A stretch of DNA of 64,000 nucleotides, from positions 62,001 through 126,000 of the forward strand of contig CAMVMG010000002.1 in NCBI GenBank assembly GCA_947168525.1. The letters are read 5' to 3'. Below are positions 38,589 through 47,968 of the stretch, in pieces. The stretch is from an uncultured Bacteroidales bacterium (GTDB lineage Bacteria; Bacteroidota; Bacteroidia; Bacteroidales; UBA932). The translations under genes were made by a program, and so were the position numbers. The notes below the pieces were generated by a model. That model had not been told where the DNA came from. It ran no database searches and saw only the letters and a program-made list of their open reading frames with translations. Numbering within the stretch: position 1 is the first letter of the stretch; every line of letters begins with the position of its first letter.

Positions 38589-39515
38589 TCATTCACCCCC
38601 GAAGAGCAGGGTCACAGACCCTTCGCGCCCCAGTTCATCCACAGCGGTCAGCCGGAATTCGTGCGTGGCCGTACTGCCCTCTTTGTCGGCATAGAGCTTC
38701 AGGTTGGAGAGAATTTCCCCGAAGTCCAGGACGCAGCTCTCCGCACCCGCCGGAGACCCGGTGTATAGCTTGAGCATGGCCGATTCCCTGGAAAGGACGT
38801 CGATATAGCCGGCGGCGTTGACTGCGCTGCGGTCCTTGAGCCACTTGTTGAAGTCGGCCGAGGGAGAATTCACCTTGAGCAGGATGGCAGCAATCTTTGC
38901 CGGAGCCAGGATCCGCACGTTCTTGAACCTCTCATAGGAAGCGAGCGGAACCGGCGTGGAAGGGGTCTTGTTATCCCACTGGAAGGAAGGGACGGGTGAC
39001 AGACGGACACTCATTGACTGCGTGGTGCGGTATTCCGACTGGTCCACGACATCCAGTTGGAAACGGACGACGGTATTCACGGCCGACAAATCCGCCCCGC
39101 TGGTAAGCAGGGTGACCAGACGGGTGAGATTAATCTCCAGCGGGTCTTTGGTTCCCCTGATGGAAGTGCCCGCCTTGGCGGATACTTTCCCGTTCAAAAA
39201 GGCCTGGGCAACGGAACTGTCATCGATCATGTCCAGCACCAGGGTGCCGCTGTTACGGTTGGCAGCGATGCCGATGATTTTCCTGGCTCCGTCCATGATG
39301 AAATCCGGATTGCCGGAAGGCAGTGACATGGTGATCATGTCCACCCCGTTGAGGGCGCTGACGGTGATGATGCTTTCTTGTGAGGGAGCATACTCTATCT
39401 GGGAAAAAAAGGGATCTTCACCGACGATGGAGGGCCTGTTGGCAAAACCACCGTCCACCTTGCCGCAAGCGGCGATGAGCGCCAGGACAGGCAGGAGAGA
39501 AAAGAAACGTTTCAT
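38589..39515 (-). CDS. Uncharacterised lipoprotein
   Basis: A 308-residue predicted lipoprotein with leader MKRFFSLLPVLALIAAC (Cys17). The rest is polar and beta-rich with an Ig-like end (HEFRLTAVDELGREGSVTLLFGGE); segments such as SGNPDFIMDGARKIIGIAAN suggest a domain of the PCMD/DUF4493-like surface-protein kind, but no family is recognised. ATG 39515 is chosen at the lipoprotein leader; the longer frame crosses the promoter. Confidence 0.72.
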   Translation of the reverse strand: MKRFFSLLPVLALIAACGKVDGGFANRPSIVGEDPFFSQIEYAPSQESIITVSALNGVDMITMSLPSGNPDFIMDGARKIIGIAANRNSGTLVLDMIDDSSVAQAFLNGKVSAKAGTSIRGTKDPLEINLTRLVTLLTSGADLSAVNTVVRFQLDVVDQSEYRTTQSMSVRLSPVPSFQWDNKTPSTPVPLASYERFKNVRILAPAKIAAILLKVNSPSADFNKWLKDRSAVNAAGYIDVLSRESAMLKLYTGSPAGAESCVLDFGEILSNLKLYADKEGSTATHEFRLTAVDELGREGSVTLLFGGE

Positions 39516-39538
39516 GGCTTTCCAATTCAATTTGTCTG

Positions 39539-39569
39539 CAAATCTAACAAATATCGTGCAAACACACAA
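39539..39569 (-). promoter_or_regulatory. Promoter of the uncharacterised lipoprotein
   Basis: Minus-strand TTG (39567-39569), 20 nt, TAGATTTG (39539-39546), 23 nt before the ATG. Confidence 0.7.
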
Positions 39570-39572
39570 AAA

Positions 39573-39603
39573 TTGCTTAAGTCCGTTCTTTTACTTAAAT
39601 TTG
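39573..39603 (+). promoter_or_regulatory. parE operon promoter
   Basis: TTG (39573-39575), 20 nt, TAAATTTG (39596-39603), 21 nt before the ATG; a GGAG ribosome site is at 39611-39614. Confidence 0.75.
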
Positions 39604-39624
39604 CAAGATAGGAGTATTGTGCAT

Positions 39625-41535
39625 ATGGCAGAAATAATGAATAATCAATACGATGATAACGCCATCCAAACCCTGGAATGGAACGAGCATATCCGCCGCA
39701 GGGCCGGTATGTATATCGGCCGCCTGGGAAACGGAGACCGCCAGGGAGACGGTATCTACGTGCTTCTCAAGGAAATCATCGACAATTCCATCGATGAATT
39801 TTCCATGGGTTTCGGCAAGCGGATCGATATCACCATCGAAGACCGCACGGTCACCGTACGGGACTTTGGCCGCGGGATCCCCTTGGGCAAGGTGGTGGAT
39901 GCCACCTCCAAGCTGAACACCGGCGGCAAGTTCGACGACACCAACTTCAAGAAATCGGTGGGCATGAACGGCGTGGGAACCAAAGCCGTCAATGCCATGT
40001 CGTCCGACTTTTACGTAGCCTCCTACCGGGAGGGGCAATGCTCCTATGCCCGTTTCTGCCGAGGTATCCTGCAGGAAAGCGCCATCACGGATTCCATGGA
40101 GAAAAACGGCACATTCATCCGTTTCACCCCAGACCAGGAAATGTTCGGCGACTTCTCCTTCCACATGGAGTTCGTGGAGTCCATGGTCAAGAACTACTCC
40201 TACCTGAAAAAAGGCCTCACCCTGGTACTGAATGGAGAATCCTACAAGAGTGAAAACGGCCTGCTGGACCTGGTCACGGAGAACATGAGCGAAACACCGC
40301 TGTATCCGCTGGTGCATCTGGAAGGGGAAGACATCGAGATTGTCCTCACCCACGGAAATAGCTACGGAGAGAATATCGCCACCTTCGTCAACGGCCAGAA
40401 CACCCGCGACGGCGGCACGCACCTGGCCGCCTACCGGGAAGCCATCGCCAAGACGTTCAAAGACTTTTTCAAGAAAGACTATAAGCCGGAAGATATCCGG
40501 CAGGGCATCGTAGGCGCCATCTCCATCCAGATCCAGGAGCCCATCTTCGAAGGTCAGACCAAGACCAAGCTGGGCTCAACCTACATGTGGGAAAAACAGG
40601 TAAAAGCGCCGGACGGCACGGCCACTACAGACCGCGGTCCCACCATCCGCACGTTTGTCAACGACTTCGTAAGCAAGAACCTGGACAATTACCTGCACAT
40701 GCACATGGATATTGTCCCCACGATCGAAGAAAAGATCAAAGCCTCCCAGGCAGAGCGGGAAGAGATAGCCGGTGTGCAGAAAAAAAGCCGGGAACGGGCT
40801 AAGAAAACGGCCGTGTACAACCGCAAGCTCCGGGACTGCCGTTACCATTTCTCGGACAGCAAGTTCCCCAAGGGCCACGAAGACGAGCGGGAGAAAACCT
40901 CCATCTTCATCACCGAGGGAGACTCCGCCTCCGGTACCATCACCAAGGTGCGCAACGCCAACAACCAGGCGGTGTTCTCCCTCCGGGGGAAACCTATCAA
41001 CTGCTTCAAGGAAGGCCGGAAAAAAGTAGCTGAAAACGAAGAACTGAACCTGCTCATCGCCGCCCTGGGCGTAGAGGAAGACCTGGACAACCTGCGCTAC
41101 AACAACATCATCGTGGCAACGGATGCCGATGACGACGGCATGCACATCCGCATGCTGGTGCTCACCTTCCTGATGAAATACTATCCGGAACTGATCCGCC
41201 GCGGGCATGTATTCATCCTGCAGACGCCCCTGTTCCGCGTACATAACAAGAAAGACCGCCGCTACTGTTACTCCATCGAAGAGCGCGACAAAGCGGTCAA
41301 GCAACTCAAGACCGGCGTGGAAATCACCCGCTTCAAAGGCCTGGGAGAGATTTCCTCCGACGAATTCGTAGATTTCATCGGCGAGAACATGCGGCTGGAC
41401 ACCGTTAAACTCTCCGACGAAGAATCCATCCAGGATATCATGGAATTCTACATGGGCATCAATACCTACGAACGCCAGCATTTTATCATGGACAATCTCC
41501 GCAGTGAGAAAGAACTGGAAGACGTAAACATCTGA
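39625..41535 (+). CDS. parE: DNA topoisomerase IV subunit B (GyrB/ParE family)
   Basis: A 636-residue type II topoisomerase ATPase subunit. GHKL motifs: EIIDNSIDEFSMG, VRDFGRGIPLGK and NGVGTKAVNAMS; TOPRIM motifs: ITEGDSASG and the metal-binding DADDDGMHIR. Length and the lack of the GyrB C-terminal insert favour ParE. Start at 39625 is set by the RBS and promoter; the frame is open far upstream but that part is antisense to the lipoprotein. parC is not downstream; a PlsC-like gene follows after 2 nt. Confidence 0.92.
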   Translation: MAEIMNNQYDDNAIQTLEWNEHIRRRAGMYIGRLGNGDRQGDGIYVLLKEIIDNSIDEFSMGFGKRIDITIEDRTVTVRDFGRGIPLGKVVDATSKLNTGGKFDDTNFKKSVGMNGVGTKAVNAMSSDFYVASYREGQCSYARFCRGILQESAITDSMEKNGTFIRFTPDQEMFGDFSFHMEFVESMVKNYSYLKKGLTLVLNGESYKSENGLLDLVTENMSETPLYPLVHLEGEDIEIVLTHGNSYGENIATFVNGQNTRDGGTHLAAYREAIAKTFKDFFKKDYKPEDIRQGIVGAISIQIQEPIFEGQTKTKLGSTYMWEKQVKAPDGTATTDRGPTIRTFVNDFVSKNLDNYLHMHMDIVPTIEEKIKASQAEREEIAGVQKKSRERAKKTAVYNRKLRDCRYHFSDSKFPKGHEDEREKTSIFITEGDSASGTITKVRNANNQAVFSLRGKPINCFKEGRKKVAENEELNLLIAALGVEEDLDNLRYNNIIVATDADDDGMHIRMLVLTFLMKYYPELIRRGHVFILQTPLFRVHNKKDRRYCYSIEERDKAVKQLKTGVEITRFKGLGEISSDEFVDFIGENMRLDTVKLSDEESIQDIMEFYMGINTYERQHFIMDNLRSEKELEDVNI

Positions 41536-41537
41536 CT

Positions 41538-42128
41538 ATGGGAAAAAAAGGAAAAATCAAGTCAAAAGTGAGCCCCCGCTGGGCCAGATTCTGTGGCTGG
41601 TGGCTGAAAAAGATGGGATGGAAGAGCGTCGGCGGGCCCATGAAAGAACCCAAAGCTATCGTGCTGGGAGTTCCGCACACCACCGTTTGGGATTTCCTGG
41701 TCTGTTACCTCTTCTATACCCAGTTCGGCAAAGTAGCCCATATCATGATTAAGAAAGAGTTCTTCTTCTGGCCGCTGGGCCCTATCCTGCGTGCCTGCGG
41801 GGCTGTTCCCGTAGAGCGCAAATCGGCCAGTACTCTGGTCAAGAGCCTCATCACTGTCATGGAGGAAGAGCCGGAATTCCATCTGGCCATCGCCCCGGAA
41901 GGCACCCGCAAACTCACCAGAAACTGGAAGAGCGGCTATCATCTGATTGCCCGTGAAACCGGAGCCACCGTGTACCTGGGCTATTACGACTGGGGCCGGA
42001 AAGAGATCAGCGTGGGAGAGCCCTTCCAGCTCACCGATGACCCCAAGGCCGACATGCAGCGCATCTACGAGCACTATCGGCCCATGGGCGTCGAGGGATA
42101 TCACAAAGACCAGTTTATCGTACCATAA
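41538..42128 (+). CDS. 1-acyl-glycerol-phosphate acyltransferase-like (PlsC family)
   Basis: A 196-residue acyltransferase with the motif HTTVWD (HX4D type, about residue 47) and the substrate motif APEGTRK (about 118), no strong transmembrane helix. It resembles the short PlsC-like proteins often placed near acyl-CoA ligases. It follows parE by 2 nt and precedes a long-chain acyl-CoA ligase by 28 nt, so a shared role in lipid or phospholipid acylation is inferred. Confidence 0.87.
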   Translation: MGKKGKIKSKVSPRWARFCGWWLKKMGWKSVGGPMKEPKAIVLGVPHTTVWDFLVCYLFYTQFGKVAHIMIKKEFFFWPLGPILRACGAVPVERKSASTLVKSLITVMEEEPEFHLAIAPEGTRKLTRNWKSGYHLIARETGATVYLGYYDWGRKEISVGEPFQLTDDPKADMQRIYEHYRPMGVEGYHKDQFIVP

Positions 42129-42156
42129 AACCTACACCGCCTAAACCAGAATAATC

Positions 42157-43875
42157 ATGGCCAAGAAAATCAAGAGCCCGTATAAACCCTGGCGCAAGTA
42201 CCGCCGCCGCGAACAAACCTGCACCACCCTGCACAAGGTTTTTGACTACGCCACCACCAATTATGCCAAACGTGTCGCCTATCAGTATGTAGATGGCGGC
42301 CAGAAATATACTTACGCAGATTTCCGCACCAAGGTAGAGCGCCTTTCCCAGCGCCTCTCCCGCTTTGGGATCAAACACGGAGACCGCGTAGCCATCCTGT
42401 CGCAGAACATGCCCAACTGGGTTGTTGCGTTCTTCGCGACTACTGCCTACGGACGCATTGCCGTTCCCATGCTCGCGGACGTCTCCGAAAACGAGGTTAC
42501 CAATATCCTCACCCACTCGGAATCCAAAGTGTTGTTCATCTCCCAGCGGATGATGGGAAAACTGAGCGACGAATGCCGCAAGAAACTCACCCTGGTCATC
42601 GACATCGAAACCTTCGAATTCCTGAAAAAGGACAAGGAAGACTTCAAATGCAACGGCTGGGTGAAAGACCCCCAGCCGGACGACCTCGCCGCTATCATCT
42701 ATACCTCCGGAACCACCGGAAAGGCCAAAGGCGTAATGCTGAGTCACCGGAATATCTGTTCCAACCTGGCCGCTTCCTTCAAGGCAGAGCCCGCTTTCAA
42801 GAAAGACCGCTTCCTGAGTATCCTTCCGGCCGCCCATGTCTATGAGATGAACGTATCCACGCTTTACTCCTTCTACGTGGGCGCAACCTGCTACACGCTC
42901 CAGAAGCCCGCGGCACCGGCCATCCTGATACCGGCCATGAAGAAGGTAAAGCCCACGATCATCTGCTCGGTACCGCTGATCATCGAAAAAGTGGTCAAGA
43001 ACAGCGTCTGGCCCACGATCCAGAAGAGCCGCGTCCTTTCCTGGGCCGACAAACATCTACCCAAACTGCTGCACTGGTTCATCGGCCGGCGCATTATCAG
43101 CACCTTTGGCGGGAAACTCACCTTCTTCGGCGTAGGCGGTGCCAAACTGGACTCCGCTATTGAGCAGTTCCTCAAGGAATGCCACTTCCCCTATGCCGTC
43201 GGCTACGGTCTTACGGAAACGTCTCCGCTGGTGTGCAACGTCATGGTCAAGAAACCCAAACGGGTGGGATCCATCGGCGTGGCTTCCTATAAAGTGGAAA
43301 TCCGCCTGGACAATGTGAACCCCACCACCGGAGAAGGAGAAATCGTGGTCCGGGGCGACAATGTGATGCTGGGCTACTACAAAGACCCTGAACGCACCCT
43401 GCAAGTGCTGGACGACGAAGGCTGGTTCCACACCAACGACGTTGCCTGCATGGACAGTGACGGCCATTATTACATCAAAGGACGCCTGAACAACACCATC
43501 CTGGGTCCTTCCGGCGAAAATATCTACCCGGAAGAGATTGAGCAGGTAATCAACAACCTGGAAGGCGTGGAAGAGTCGTTGGTGATGGAGCGGGACGGCA
43601 AACTGGTGGCCCTGGTGAAGTTCCAAGACAATGCCCTTAACTGGGACCAGGCCTACGAAGACAAATTCTTCGAAGAGCTGGAGAACCGGAAGAAAGCCGT
43701 GCTGGACTGGGTGAACAAGGCCGTTGGCAAGAACGCCAAGATTGGAGAGGTAGATGCCATGAAAGAGCCTTTCGAGAAAACCGCTACCCAGAAGATCCGC
43801 CGCTTCAAGTACAAGAATTCGCACGGCGACGAGCCGGAGAAACCGTCCGATACAGATCCTTCCAGTAAAGATTAG
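42157..43875 (+). CDS. Long-chain acyl-CoA/acyl-ACP synthetase (AMP-forming)
   Basis: A 572-residue ANL-superfamily enzyme. Core motifs: P-loop YTSGTTGKAKGVMLSH, GYGLTETSPLVC, the hinge region GDNVMLGYYKDPE and GWFHTNDVACMD, and the lysine region KGRLNNTILGPSGENIYPEEIE. It activates fatty acids to acyl-AMP and transfers them to CoA or ACP. The C-terminus (after about 550) is a charged lysine/glutamate tail. It closes the parE operon before a strong hairpin. Confidence 0.93.
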   Translation: MAKKIKSPYKPWRKYRRREQTCTTLHKVFDYATTNYAKRVAYQYVDGGQKYTYADFRTKVERLSQRLSRFGIKHGDRVAILSQNMPNWVVAFFATTAYGRIAVPMLADVSENEVTNILTHSESKVLFISQRMMGKLSDECRKKLTLVIDIETFEFLKKDKEDFKCNGWVKDPQPDDLAAIIYTSGTTGKAKGVMLSHRNICSNLAASFKAEPAFKKDRFLSILPAAHVYEMNVSTLYSFYVGATCYTLQKPAAPAILIPAMKKVKPTIICSVPLIIEKVVKNSVWPTIQKSRVLSWADKHLPKLLHWFIGRRIISTFGGKLTFFGVGGAKLDSAIEQFLKECHFPYAVGYGLTETSPLVCNVMVKKPKRVGSIGVASYKVEIRLDNVNPTTGEGEIVVRGDNVMLGYYKDPERTLQVLDDEGWFHTNDVACMDSDGHYYIKGRLNNTILGPSGENIYPEEIEQVINNLEGVEESLVMERDGKLVALVKFQDNALNWDQAYEDKFFEELENRKKAVLDWVNKAVGKNAKIGEVDAMKEPFEKTATQKIRRFKYKNSHGDEPEKPSDTDPSSKD

Positions 43876-43934
43876 AGACATTTATCCCCGGAGACAAAGA
43901 AAATGCCGATGTCCCCGGGGATAAATGTCTCTAA
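43872..43934. terminator. Bidirectional terminator, acyl-CoA ligase / rplI
   Basis: Arms of 24 nt (TTAGAGACATTTATCCCCGG...) with a single mismatch around a 15-nt loop, starting inside the last codon of the ligase gene. Confidence 0.88.
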
Positions 43935-43978
43935 TCAATTATTCTGTACTGTTTTTATTCTAGTACAAATCTGCAGAA

Positions 43979-44425
43979 TTATTCTGCTACCACATTGAAC
44001 TTGAAGGTACCCTTGATGGCTTTGTACAGCTTCACGGCGGCTTCGTACTCGCCCAATTCCTTCACTTCACCGGAGAGGATGGTGATATCCTTCTTGTCGA
44101 TGTTCAGGCCCTTGGCGTTGAGGGCATCGGCCAGGTCAATGGTGGTGACGCTGCCGTAGAGCTTGCCGCTCTCGGAGACTTTCACCTTCACCTCTACGGT
44201 CTGGGCAGAAAGGGTGGCTGCAAGAGCCTCTGCATCGGCGACCAGCTTGGCCTCTTTGTGGGCGCGCTGACGGAGGGTTTCCGCGTGCTGCTTTTTCACG
44301 GATTCGGTAGCGACGGTGGCAAAGCCCTGCGGTACCAGATAATTCATGGCATAACCGGCCTTTACCTTGACAATTTCACCGGCGTAGCCCAGGTTGGCTA
44401 CATCTTTCTTGAGCAAAATTTCCAT
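43979..44425 (-). CDS. rplI: 50S ribosomal protein L9
   Basis: 148 residues. The L9 signature GYAGEIVKVKAGYAMNYLVPQGFA is visible near residues 15-38, followed by the long helix and the C-terminal domain. Third gene of the rpsF-rpsR-rplI operon, 8 nt after rpsR. Confidence 0.97.
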   Translation of the reverse strand: MEILLKKDVANLGYAGEIVKVKAGYAMNYLVPQGFATVATESVKKQHAETLRQRAHKEAKLVADAEALAATLSAQTVEVKVKVSESGKLYGSVTTIDLADALNAKGLNIDKKDITILSGEVKELGEYEAAVKLYKAIKGTFKFNVVAE

Positions 44426-44433
44426 AAGGCAGA

Positions 44434-44703
44434 TTATTTAAGGAGGTCAGTAACATAGGGAAGCAGAGCGAGGGAGCGGGCACGCTTGATGGCCTGGGCA
44501 ACCTTGCGCTGGAACTTGAGGGAAGTACCGGTGATGCGGCGGGGAAGGATCTTGCCCTGCTCGTTGAGGAACTTCTTGAGGAACTCAGGGTCCTTGTAAT
44601 CGACATACTTGATACCGGCCTTCTTGAAGCGGCAGTATTTCTTCTTGCGAACCTCTACGGTAGGAGGGTTCAGATAGCGGATTTCTTTATTTTCGTTTGC
44701 CAT
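44434..44703 (-). CDS. rpsR: 30S ribosomal protein S18
   Basis: 89 residues with the S18 core [18 protein letters not shown], the [25 protein letters not shown] signature and the end [11 protein letters not shown]. Located between rpsF (19 nt) and rplI, as in most bacteria. Confidence 0.97.
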   Translation of the reverse strand: MANENKEIRYLNPPTVEVRKKKYCRFKKAGIKYVDYKDPEFLKKFLNEQGKILPRRITGTSLKFQRKVAQAIKRARSLALLPYVTDLLK

Positions 44704-44722
44704 AATTTTGTCCTCCTATGAT

Positions 44723-45094
44723 TTATTCAGCAGCGGGAGCTTCGGCGACGGGTGCAGCCTTGGCGGTCTTGTTGGCGCGGCGCTTTTCTGCGTATGCAAC
44801 GGCGTCCTTATCAAGGGCGACGGTGAGATAGCGGATGATGCGCTCGTCACGGTGATACTGGGTTTCGAGGGTGGCAACGAACTGGGAGTCTGCCTTGAAC
44901 TCGATCAGGTAATAAAAACCTGTGGTCTTATGCTGGATGGGGTATGCAAGCTGACGCAGGCCCCAATCCTCCTGGTACACAATCTCGCCACCGTTATCGG
45001 TGATGAGCTTGACGTACTTGGCAACCGCTTCCTTCATCTGGGTGTCAGACAAAACGGGAGTTGCAATGAAAACGGTTTCGTACTGGTTAACCAT
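44723..45094 (-). CDS. rpsF: 30S ribosomal protein S6
   Basis: 123 residues; the S6 fold is recognised by [19 protein letters not shown] and [23 protein letters not shown]. The C-terminal tail is alanine-rich ([13 protein letters not shown]). First gene of the operon. The 69-nt leader up to the promoter contains a GC hairpin (about 45134-45158) that could be an S6:S18 autoregulatory site, but this is only a guess. Confidence 0.96.
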   Translation of the reverse strand: MVNQYETVFIATPVLSDTQMKEAVAKYVKLITDNGGEIVYQEDWGLRQLAYPIQHKTTGFYYLIEFKADSQFVATLETQYHRDERIIRYLTVALDKDAVAYAEKRRANKTAKAAPVAEAPAAE

Positions 45095-45163
45095 TGTTTG
45101 TTAATTAATTGTTTATAAATAAGTTATGCTTTTTCAGGGCTTTCGAGGCCCCAAAAAGGAGTG

Positions 45164-45194
45164 CAAATATACGAATTAAATCCCGTAAAACCAA
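45164..45194 (-). promoter_or_regulatory. rpsF operon promoter
   Basis: Minus-strand TTG (45192-45194), 20 nt, TATATTTG (45164-45171). Confidence 0.75.
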
Positions 45195-45439
45195 ATATTT
45201 CCCGTTTTCCAAGTTTTCCCCCACCCTGTTTCTTTCCATTCAATCCCGCCACTTCCCGCCCGAAAGGCCCAAATGAAATCCGTGGTTTTTGAAAACCAAC
45301 ATAAATCCCAGTTCTTCAAGAAAATAGGCCGAAAGAAATGACTCCGCCGTTTCTTTGGCAGAAACGCCGGCATCCCCTACCTTTACACCTGCAAACCGTA
45401 CCGCAGAGGAGACCTGATCGACCGCCAACCGGTACTCTA
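45195..45439. other. Gap with no recognised gene
   Basis: About 245 nt between the rpsF promoter and the pepD terminator. A 22-codon frame starting at 45273 (MKSVVFENQHK) ends in TGA, and the same frame stays open for about 65 codons beyond it. No family is recognised and no RBS is clear, so no gene is called. Confidence 0.4.
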
Positions 45440-45486
45440 TGCAATAATGCCGGCAGGGTCCCCTTTCCCCGCCGGCATTATTTGCA
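45440..45486 (-). terminator. pepD terminator
   Basis: Inverted repeat GCAATAATGCCGGC / GCCGGCATTATTTGC with an interior loop, 14 nt after the pepD stop. Confidence 0.75.
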
Positions 45487-45499
45487 TGGAAAACAAGCT

Positions 45500-46957
45500 T
45501 TACTTTACAGGCACATTCTCCAGGACCACCTTCAGGTAATTCCAGGTGCGCTCTACGGAAGCGATGTTCACTTTCTCGTCCGGGCTGTGCGGATACCGGA
45601 CAGTGGGGCCGATGGAAACCATCTCCCAGTTGGGATACTTGGCGCCCATGATGGCGCACTCCAGACCGCCGTGGGTAGCCATCACCTTCATGGGATAGCC
45701 ATAGACCTTCTGGAACTGCTCCATCATCACCTTGTTCATGGGGGTGTCCAGCTTGGGACGCCAGCCGCTGTAGCCGCCCTTGAACTCGACGGAATCTGCG
45801 CCGGCCAGCTCGAAGATGCAGCGGACGCGCTCAGCGAGGGCTGCCTTGGCCGTATCCACGGCGCTGCGCATGAGGCAGGTGACCGTAATCTTACCCTTTT
45901 CTGTACGTACAATGGCCAGGTTGATGGACGTTTCCGTAAGGCCGGACATACTTTGGCTCATCCGGATTACGCTGGAAGGGCAGGCGATGATGGCCTTGAC
46001 GGCACGCAGCATTACGCTTCCCTGGATGAATTTGGCGGCAACAGGAATCTCGTCCACAAACAGGACGGCGGAAGGATCCGACTCTGCATACTCCGCCTTG
46101 ATCTCGGCAAAGACGCTGTCGACCAGCTTCTTCACTGCGGAAAGGTTCTCTTCAGGGACGGCCAGTTCTGCCTCGGCCTCGAAGGGGATGGCATTGCGGA
46201 GCGAGCCGCCGGTGAAGCTGACCACCTTTACGCCGAACAGTTCCATCAGCGGAAGCAGGATGCGGCAGAGCGCCTGATTGGCATTGGCCCGGTACAGGGA
46301 GATATCCATGCCGGAATGACCGCCCTGGAGGCCCTTGAGGGTGAGTTTAAGCCCTTTGTGACCAGCTGGTACGGCATATTTGTAGAATTTGAAACTGGCC
46401 GATGCATCCAGGCCACCGGCGCAGCCCACGCAAAGCTCTCCCTCGTCCTCAGAATCCAGGTTGATAAGGATATCGCCCTGGAGGACGCCCGGCTTGAGCT
46501 GGTTGGCGCCCGTCATACCCGTTTCCTCGTCGTAGGTTACCAGGACCTCCACCGGACCGTGCTTGACGGAAGGGTCTTCCAGGACGGAAAGGCCCATGGC
46601 CACACCGATACCGTTGTCGGCGCCCAGGGTGGTACGGTCTGCCGTGACCCATTCCCCATCTACATACGCGTTGATGGGATCGGTCAGGAAATCATGGGTG
46701 GAGTCGGATGTCTTCTGCGGCACCATGTCCATGTGCCCCTGGAGGATAACACCGCGGCGGTTCTCGAAGCCGGGCGTTGCCGGGACACGGATGATAATGT
46801 TGCCCGTGTCGTCCTTGATGGTCTCCAGGCCGCGGGATTTACCCCAGTTGTAAAGGTAGTCGATCACTTTCCCTTCGTGCTTGGAGGGACGCGGAATCCG
46901 GGTTAACTGATAGAAGTTGTTCCATACCACTTTAGGTTCCAGATCTTTGATGCTCAT
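45500..46957 (-). CDS. pepD: Aminoacyl-histidine dipeptidase (M20 family)
   Basis: A 485-residue cytosolic zinc dipeptidase. M20 metal-binding stations are seen: QGHMDMVPQK (first His/Asp), LGADNGIGVAM (bridging Asp), TYDEETGMTGA (catalytic Glu and ligand), INLDSED, and the late His in THGGLECAI. The internal insertion domain typical of PepD is present (about 185-400). It cleaves Xaa-His and other dipeptides, and would process peptides brought in by the POT transporter nearby. Last gene of the lpxL-DUF4831-pepD group. Confidence 0.95.
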   Translation of the reverse strand: MSIKDLEPKVVWNNFYQLTRIPRPSKHEGKVIDYLYNWGKSRGLETIKDDTGNIIIRVPATPGFENRRGVILQGHMDMVPQKTSDSTHDFLTDPINAYVDGEWVTADRTTLGADNGIGVAMGLSVLEDPSVKHGPVEVLVTYDEETGMTGANQLKPGVLQGDILINLDSEDEGELCVGCAGGLDASASFKFYKYAVPAGHKGLKLTLKGLQGGHSGMDISLYRANANQALCRILLPLMELFGVKVVSFTGGSLRNAIPFEAEAELAVPEENLSAVKKLVDSVFAEIKAEYAESDPSAVLFVDEIPVAAKFIQGSVMLRAVKAIIACPSSVIRMSQSMSGLTETSINLAIVRTEKGKITVTCLMRSAVDTAKAALAERVRCIFELAGADSVEFKGGYSGWRPKLDTPMNKVMMEQFQKVYGYPMKVMATHGGLECAIMGAKYPNWEMVSIGPTVRYPHSPDEKVNIASVERTWNYLKVVLENVPVK

Positions 46958-46975
46958 AATATTGGTATTAATGTG

Positions 46976-47968
46976 TTATTTATTGATGCTCATGATACAT
47001 TCCTTGCCCAGCTGATACACCGGGGCGCGGGTTTCCAGCAGCAGCCGGCCGTCTTCCGACAGCCGTACGTTGCAGATGGCCGGCTCCCGGAAACGGATGC
47101 TTTTCCTGCGGCGGTCTCCCCCGTCGAAGCCTTCCGGCTCCGACTCCACCTCCAGCTCCAGGTAATAGGGCGTACCCCTGCCGTCCCGCTTGAGCCCGTC
47201 CTGGTCTGACAGCAGGAACGCCACATAGCGCTGTACACGCTCTCCGGCGGAAGGCCTGACATCGAACACACCGTGCAGGGGGCGCGAAACGGAATAGCCG
47301 CGGAACATGGCCAGGTATTCTTCCTCGATCCGGGCCAATTCCTCCAACGCAGCCTTGAGCGCCTCACCGGAGAAAGTGGCGTCCGTCTGGCCCATGGCGA
47401 TATTCATCCGTTCCCGCCGCACAGACAGGATAATGTCGGCCGCCTCCGCCGCCTTTTCTTCCAGGGTTTTGGTATCGGGCACTTCTCGGCTTACCGGCAT
47501 CCGGACAAAACCGGTATCTACCTGGACCATTTCCATCACGGTCTCCGTGCGCATGAGCTGGTCCGATGTGAGGCCCTTGTCGGAATAATCCCGCTGCGGA
47601 AGCGGGGAAAAACGCCAGGCAAGGGAGCGGGCCTCCAGGGTGTCCCGGAAGCTCACCAGGCCCTGGGCCGACAGGGTGAGAATACTCTCCAGGCCGGCCT
47701 CGGCCGGATACCGGACCGAGGGATCCGCTTCTACGCAGGGAAGCAGGCGCACTCGCGTGACGTGCGCCTTGACCGAATTCTGGCGCGGAGCGTCGAATCC
47801 CAGCATCCGGGAGGCGTACGCGGCATACGGCCCCGCGAAGAAATACTCCTGAACGGCATCCACCTCGATAACGAAGGTGGTGGAAGGGAGGCTGTATACA
47901 ACCTCCTGCGCCCGGAGGCCGAGGGCGGCCGATGCCAGCAGAAGGACCGCGATGCATTTTTTCATCAT
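46976..47968 (-). CDS. DUF4831 family exported protein (probable)
   Basis: A roughly 330-residue protein with a signal peptide ending LGLRAQ. The start region EVVYSLPSTTFVIEVDA and the FFAGPYAAYASRMLGFDA segment resemble the Bacteroidota DUF4831 family; function unknown. Starts at 47977, 47968 and 47965 are all possible; 47968 is chosen because its ATG overlaps the upstream stop as TAATG. It lies 18 nt before pepD. Confidence 0.7.
   Translation of the reverse strand: MMKKCIAVLLLASAALGLRAQEVVYSLPSTTFVIEVDAVQEYFFAGPYAAYASRMLGFDAPRQNSVKAHVTRVRLLPCVEADPSVRYPAEAGLESILTLSAQGLVSFRDTLEARSLAWRFSPLPQRDYSDKGLTSDQLMRTETVMEMVQVDTGFVRMPVSREVPDTKTLEEKAAEAADIILSVRRERMNIAMGQTDATFSGEALKAALEELARIEEEYLAMFRGYSVSRPLHGVFDVRPSAGERVQRYVAFLLSDQDGLKRDGRGTPYYLELEVESEPEGFDGGDRRRKSIRFREPAICNVRLSEDGRLLLETRAPVYQLGKECIMSINK

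Noticed and set aside
45240..45659. 139-codon minus frame between rpsF and pepD
   Set aside because: It overlaps the 3' end of pepD in another frame and has no recognisable domain.
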